A DNA stretch of 17,803 bases from an uncultured Oxalobacteraceae bacterium (GTDB lineage Bacteria > Pseudomonadota > Gammaproteobacteria > Burkholderiales > Burkholderiaceae). A program made the translations under genes and the position numbers. The notes under the pieces are model-generated. The model saw only the letters and a list, made by a program, of their open reading frames with translations. It did no database searches and was not told the origin of the DNA. The DNA is taken from the NCBI GenBank assembly GCA_946478765.1, contig CAMLDH010000040.1, positions 1-17,803 of the forward strand, given 5' to 3'. Shown here in pieces: positions 14,035 to 17,803 of the stretch; the first letter of the stretch is position 1, and each line of letters begins with the position of its first letter.

Positions 14035-16731
14035 TCATTGACATTCAAACCGTACGGCCGATGCATCGGTGAAACTGGAGCGGGCAAGCATTGTTTCTAT
14101 ATCGGCCGCTGAAACGGGCCGGCTGAAATAATAGCCTTGCGCTTGCTCGCAACCTTCCGCGCGCAAATGGGCGCTTTGCTGCTCGGTCTCCACGCCCTCC
14201 GCAATCAGAGCGAGGTGCATGTTCTTGGCCATGGCGATGATCGTTCGCACAATGGCTACGCTATCGGAATCGGCAGGGATATCGCGCACAAACGATTTGT
14301 CGATTTTGATGTAATCGATCGGAAATTGCTTGAGATAGCTAAGCGACGAATATCCGGTTCCGAAATCGTCGATGGCTATTTTGATCCCATAACTGCTCAG
14401 TTCTTGCAGAATCTGCTTGACGCTTTCCGGGTCCTCCATCATCAAGCTTTCCGTAATCTCGACGTCCAGCAAATCGCGTCGATAACCGGTCTCCTGAATG
14501 ATCGCCAAAATGGATTTGGCAAACCCATGCCGGCGGAACTGCCTGGCCGACAGGTTGACCGCGACCCGCAATGGATAACCGGCATCGATCCATGCCTTGC
14601 CCTTTTGGCAGGCGGTTCGAATCACCCATTCTCCGATGCCGATGATGAGTCCGGTTTCCTCTGCCAGCGGGATGAATTTATCTGGCGGAATACGGCCAAG
14701 CTCGGGATGATTCCAGCGTATCAACGCTTCCACACCGACCATTTTTCCGCTGACAAGATCGATGCGCGGCTGGTATTCAAGGAACAATTCATGTTTGCCA
14801 AGGGCCGCATGCAGGCTGTTTGCCATCACCATGAATTCCTGGGCACGCGAATTCATGTCGTTGGAGAAGAACTTGCATTTGTTCCGCCCCTCTTCCTTGG
14901 CGCGGTACATCGCGGTGTCGGCATGCCGCAGCAAGGTCTGCACATCCTGCCCATCTTGCGGATAAAAACTGATGCCCATGCTGGCGGAAATATACAATTC
15001 GTGATCGTCGATTTCCAGCGACACCACCAATGATTCAAGCAATTTCTGTGCAATCAACGCCGCGTCGTCGGTGCTGTGCAAGCGTTCCAGGATGATCGTG
15101 AATTCATCGCCCCCGAGCCGTGCCACCGTATCGCTTTCGCGCACACCCGCCAAGAGGCGCTTGCCTACCGCTTGCAGCATCTTGTCGCCGATGCCGTGCC
15201 CAAGCGAGTCATTCACGACCTTGAAGCGATCAAGATCGATGAACATCACGCAAACGAGCGTCTCATAGCGTTTCGCACGGCTGAGGGCTTCATCCAGCCG
15301 GTCGTTGAGGAGAATGCGGTTCGGCAGCTTGGTCAGCGGATCGTGATTGGCCAGATATTCCAGCCGCGCTTCGTAGTCCTTGTACTGCGAGATATCGTTG
15401 AATACGCCGACGTAATGCGTCACTTCCTTGTTGTTCGCCTTGACTGCGCTGATGCTCAGTAGTCCCGCATATGTTTCGCCGCTCTTGCGCCTATCCCAAA
15501 TCTCGCCTTGCCATTTCCCCGCCTCGCGCAGCTTGTGCCACATGTCCGCATAAAATGCGTCGTCTTGCCGACCTGCCCCCAGCATTGCGGGAAATTCGCC
15601 AATCACCTCTTGCTGCGCATATCCGGTGATGTTGGTAAACGCATTATTGACCGACACGATCCGTCCTTCCGCATCGGTGATCATGATGCCTTCGATCGTG
15701 TTTTCCATTGCGCTGACGGCCAACTGAGCGCTGTATCCAGCCTGTTCACGCTCTCGCGCCCACGCGTTCTGGCGTGCCAAGGTCCAGCGGTAAATGCCGA
15801 AGCCGCCGGCCAGCAAGAGGAACATCAACAGATAGGAAAACCTGGCCTGCTTCCACCATGCCGCTTGAAGATTGGCGATCGGTGTCGTGATAAAAAATGT
15901 CAGCGGATAGCTGGAAAGCCGGCGAAATGCAAAAATTTGCGCGGGGCCGTTCAGGCTGGCGGTCCCTTCCATCAGACCGCGCAGCGGAAACTGCTGCTCG
16001 CGAAGAATGTTGATCAGCGCGCCGGTACGCGGTTTTCCATACACGGAAGCCAAATCCAGCTCTTTCGGCGCCGGATAGCGGCTGAGCAGGTAACCGTCAT
16101 CACGCAGAATGCCGACTGCGGTATTTTCGGGAAGGGACAAGTCCTGCCACAAGGTTTGCTGTTTGGATAGCGGCAGGGCTGCATGCAGAATAAACTGCAA
16201 TTTACCCTCTCGATCCTTGACCCCATATCGCATCGGGATCACCCATTCCTTGACGAGCACGCCGATCAATGGCTGGCCCAGGTCGAAAGACGCGCCGCGC
16301 AAAAGTGCATCGCGCGCTTGCATGAAGGACGGCACTTTACCCACGGAGGGGAGCGCATTGCGTGATTTTGGCGCAGTTGTCGCAAGGATTTGCCCATCGG
16401 GCCGAACCAGAGTCACCACTTGCAAACTGGGATGTGCATTTTGAAACCGGCTCAGCAACGCAGGGGCAGCCTCGACATTGATTACACCGTTCTCGCCAAT
16501 CAATTGCTGGCCCAGCAAATTGAACGCACTCTCGTAGTGGACGAAATAAGCATCGAGCGACTTCCCACCCATTTCCGCAATGGACGATAAAAAGTCAGAT
16601 GCATCTTCTTTTTCAGCCTGCCACGAGATCCATGTGAAGCCCACGCAAAAAATGATGAGCAGCAAGGCCAGCAAGCGGAATCCCCACTTCATGTTCCTGA
16701 TCGCTGAATATTGTGTGTAAGTAAAATTCAT
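14035..16731 (-). CDS. Membrane diguanylate cyclase/phosphodiesterase (sensor, PAS, GGDEF, EAL)
   Basis: An 898-residue c-di-GMP enzyme. A membrane segment (about 17-35) is followed by a periplasmic sensor region of some 270 residues, a second membrane segment (about 302-322), a PAS domain (about 345-460), GGDEF and EAL. The cyclase motif GGDEF is intact at 540-544 and is preceded by the inhibitory site RESD. The phosphodiesterase keeps EAL at 668-670, NLSARQF, EITES, DDFGTGYSS, KIDKSFV and AEGVE, so both activities look possible; in many such proteins one dominates. ATG 16731 is used; ATG 16692 (MKWGFRLL) with AGGA nearby is an alternative. The stop overlaps the 5' end of the pseudouridine synthase frame. 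It is divergent from arsR. Confidence 0.95.
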   Translation of the reverse strand: MNFTYTQYSAIRNMKWGFRLLALLLIIFCVGFTWISWQAEKEDASDFLSSIAEMGGKSLDAYFVHYESAFNLLGQQLIGENGVINVEAAPALLSRFQNAHPSLQVVTLVRPDGQILATTAPKSRNALPSVGKVPSFMQARDALLRGASFDLGQPLIGVLVKEWVIPMRYGVKDREGKLQFILHAALPLSKQQTLWQDLSLPENTAVGILRDDGYLLSRYPAPKELDLASVYGKPRTGALINILREQQFPLRGLMEGTASLNGPAQIFAFRRLSSYPLTFFITTPIANLQAAWWKQARFSYLLMFLLLAGGFGIYRWTLARQNAWAREREQAGYSAQLAVSAMENTIEGIMITDAEGRIVSVNNAFTNITGYAQQEVIGEFPAMLGAGRQDDAFYADMWHKLREAGKWQGEIWDRRKSGETYAGLLSISAVKANNKEVTHYVGVFNDISQYKDYEARLEYLANHDPLTKLPNRILLNDRLDEALSRAKRYETLVCVMFIDLDRFKVVNDSLGHGIGDKMLQAVGKRLLAGVRESDTVARLGGDEFTIILERLHSTDDAALIAQKLLESLVVSLEIDDHELYISASMGISFYPQDGQDVQTLLRHADTAMYRAKEEGRNKCKFFSNDMNSRAQEFMVMANSLHAALGKHELFLEYQPRIDLVSGKMVGVEALIRWNHPELGRIPPDKFIPLAEETGLIIGIGEWVIRTACQKGKAWIDAGYPLRVAVNLSARQFRRHGFAKSILAIIQETGYRRDLLDVEITESLMMEDPESVKQILQELSSYGIKIAIDDFGTGYSSLSYLKQFPIDYIKIDKSFVRDIPADSDSVAIVRTIIAMAKNMHLALIAEGVETEQQSAHLRAEGCEQAQGYYFSRPVSAADIETMLARSSFTDASAVRFECQ

Positions 16732-16896
16732 TTGATGTGGTCAGCTTTGGTCGTGGTCGGCCATTGAGTGCTTATTAACTTTACCATAGGACTTTTTGAA
16801 AAGAATCCTTTTGTTGCTGATCGGAAAATGCTTTTCATAACGAATGACGGCATATTTCGTCTGCGATTTAATTTTTTGTGGTGCTCCTTGAAACAT

Positions 16897-16912
16897 TTCA
16901 ATATTTATTGAA
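16897..16912. promoter_or_regulatory. Candidate ArsR operator just upstream of arsR
   Basis: TTCAATA-TT-TATTGAA is a 7-2-7 palindrome ending ten bases before the arsR start, in an AT-rich stretch. ArsR/SmtB proteins bind such short AT-rich dyads over their own promoters. No Shine-Dalgarno sequence is seen between it and the ATG. Confidence 0.55.
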
Positions 16913-16922
16913 TAATAAAACC

Positions 16923-17264
16923 ATGACACCATCCAATACACCAAAACCGCCGATCATATTGGGCGAAGCCGACGCCGTGCGTGCGTTGGCTGCATTGGCG
17001 CAGGCGACGCGCCTGAAAATTTTTCGCACGCTGGTGATAGCGGGCAAAGATGGCTTGCCTGCAGGAATAGTGGCAAGCACCTTGGATATTGCACCCTCGG
17101 CGCTCTCTTTTCACCTGAAGGAATTGACACATGCCGGTTTGATCGCGGCGCGCCAGGATGGGCGGTTCGTGATTTACAGCGCTTGCTATGCCGAGATGAA
17201 TGCGCTGCTGACTTATCTGACCGAGAACTGCTGCCAGGGCTCCGGCAGCGATTGTGGATGCTGA
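16923..17264 (+). CDS. arsR: ArsR-family arsenic-responsive repressor
   Basis: A 113-residue winged-helix repressor of the ArsR/SmtB family. The DNA-reading helix lies in APSALSFHLKELTHAGLI (57-74), followed by the wing GRFVIYS. The E. coli-type ELCVCDL metal site is absent; instead the C terminus has Cys103-Cys104 (TENCCQ) plus Cys111 and Cys113. This matches the As(III) site reported for Acidithiobacillus ferrooxidans ArsR, which uses a C-terminal Cys-Cys and a third cysteine. ATG 16923 gives the usual length; it has no clear ribosome-binding site and may be poorly led or leaderless. ArsI follows 24 bases after the stop, so arsR-arsI form an operon, probably autorepressed through the palindrome upstream. 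Confidence 0.93.
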   Translation: MTPSNTPKPPIILGEADAVRALAALAQATRLKIFRTLVIAGKDGLPAGIVASTLDIAPSALSFHLKELTHAGLIAARQDGRFVIYSACYAEMNALLTYLTENCCQGSGSDCGC

Positions 17265-17288
17265 GTATTTTTTAGAAAGGAAATCATC

Positions 17289-17792
17289 GTGAAACGCTTT
17301 CATATTCATATCGCCGTTGCCGACTTAACGGCAAATATCGGATTCTATTCGCACTTGTTCGGCCAGCCGCCGACCGTCGAAAAACCGGATTACGCAAAGT
17401 GGATGCTGGACGATCCGCGCATCAATTTCGCCATTTCGTCGCGCGGCACCGCGCCGGGTGTCGATCACATCGGTATCCAGGTCGACTCCGAAGCCGAGCT
17501 GGCTGCGCTAAGAGCACGCTATGATGCAGCGGATGCCTCTGCCGTCACGACCGAAGCCGATACCGCTTGCTGCTATGCAAAATCCAACAAACATTGGTTG
17601 ACCGATCCGCAAGGCGTTGCGTGGGAAGCGTTTCATACCTTGTCCGACATACCGACCTTTTCCGATAACGCGCAGGCGGATGCGGGTGCATGCTGCACCC
17701 CGCAAAACACGTCAAGCGCGACGCGAGCACCTGTAACGCGCGGCAAACCGATCGGCATTGCCGTGACATCCGACACTACAAAATGCTGCTGA
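17289..17792 (+). CDS. arsI: ArsI/CadI-type glyoxalase-fold protein (C-As lyase-like)
   Basis: A 167-residue vicinal-oxygen-chelate protein. ArsI enzymes split the carbon-arsenic bond of trivalent organoarsenicals such as methylarsenite. Visible features are the N-terminal HIHIAVADL, His60 in GVDHIGIQV, the substrate-binding Cys94-Cys95 in DTACCYAKSN, and KHWLTDPQGVAWEAF with Glu113 as likely metal ligand. GTG 17289 is the start, with AAGGA (17277-17281) seven bases upstream. The tail beyond residue 120 carries two more Cys pairs (135-136 and 166-167), perhaps for metalloid binding. Closely related CadI proteins are annotated as cadmium-induced, so arsenic specificity is supported mainly by the adjacent arsR. 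Further ars genes may lie beyond the window. Confidence 0.9.
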   Translation: MKRFHIHIAVADLTANIGFYSHLFGQPPTVEKPDYAKWMLDDPRINFAISSRGTAPGVDHIGIQVDSEAELAALRARYDAADASAVTTEADTACCYAKSNKHWLTDPQGVAWEAFHTLSDIPTFSDNAQADAGACCTPQNTSSATRAPVTRGKPIGIAVTSDTTKCC

Positions 17793-17803
17793 TAGCGCGT
17801 ACG

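Overview
The window looks like chromosomal DNA of a polyhydroxybutyrate (PHB)-making betaproteobacterium, probably of the Herminiimonas/Herbaspirillum/Janthinobacterium group (Oxalobacteraceae). This is inferred from protein character only: PhaB and a phasin-2 family phasin, NarL-type two-component pairs, a Crp/Fnr regulator with FNR-type DNA-reading residues, an arsR-arsI pair, and tRNA genes that encode their own CCA. No database search was possible.

Layout. 1-562: 3' part of a P-loop kinase-like gene cut by the window edge. 729-1910: thiolase. 1911-2450: gene-free, with a perfect FNR-type box (2222-2235) and a large inverted repeat (2333-2380). 2451-4746: a tightly overlapping set of universal stress protein, PAS sensor kinase and NarL-type response regulator. 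5219-6100: Crp/Fnr-family regulator. 6310-7026 and 7469-8215 (minus strand): phasin and acetoacetyl-CoA reductase (PhaB). 8700-10613: a second, membrane-bound sensor kinase with no adjacent regulator. 11010-11857: an unrecognised protein followed by a short ribosome-hibernation (S30AE) protein. 11881-12140: a frameshifted 3' remnant of tryptophan 2,3-dioxygenase. 12161-12361: a small hypothetical gene. 12471-12972: tRNA-Arg(UCU) and tRNA-Pro(UGG) on the minus strand, separated by a highly structured spacer. 13082-16731 (minus): a GGDEF/EAL protein whose stop overlaps the 5' end of an RluA-type pseudouridine synthase. 16923-17792: arsR and arsI.

How it fits together. Thiolase and PhaB are the first two steps of PHB synthesis and the phasin coats the granule; no PHB synthase lies in the window. 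The FNR-type box sits at class II distance from a plausible -10 upstream of the stress protein/kinase/regulator set, and a regulator able to read such boxes is encoded nearby, so a low-oxygen or redox programme linking stress, carbon storage and ribosome hibernation is a reasonable inference.

The most unusual observation is that the kinase inside the stress-protein operon carries tyrosine at the phosphoacceptor histidine position (ELYDELGQ), while its ATP-binding domain and the partner regulator's Asp54 look intact. The second kinase, about 4 kb downstream, has the normal histidine (DLHDDLGQ) and no regulator of its own. This suggests a pseudokinase/kinase pair serving one regulator. Also notable are a cloverleaf-like inverted-repeat element between the tRNA genes, and a Crp/Fnr protein that lacks the iron-sulfur cysteines and ends in a Lys/Ala-rich tail.
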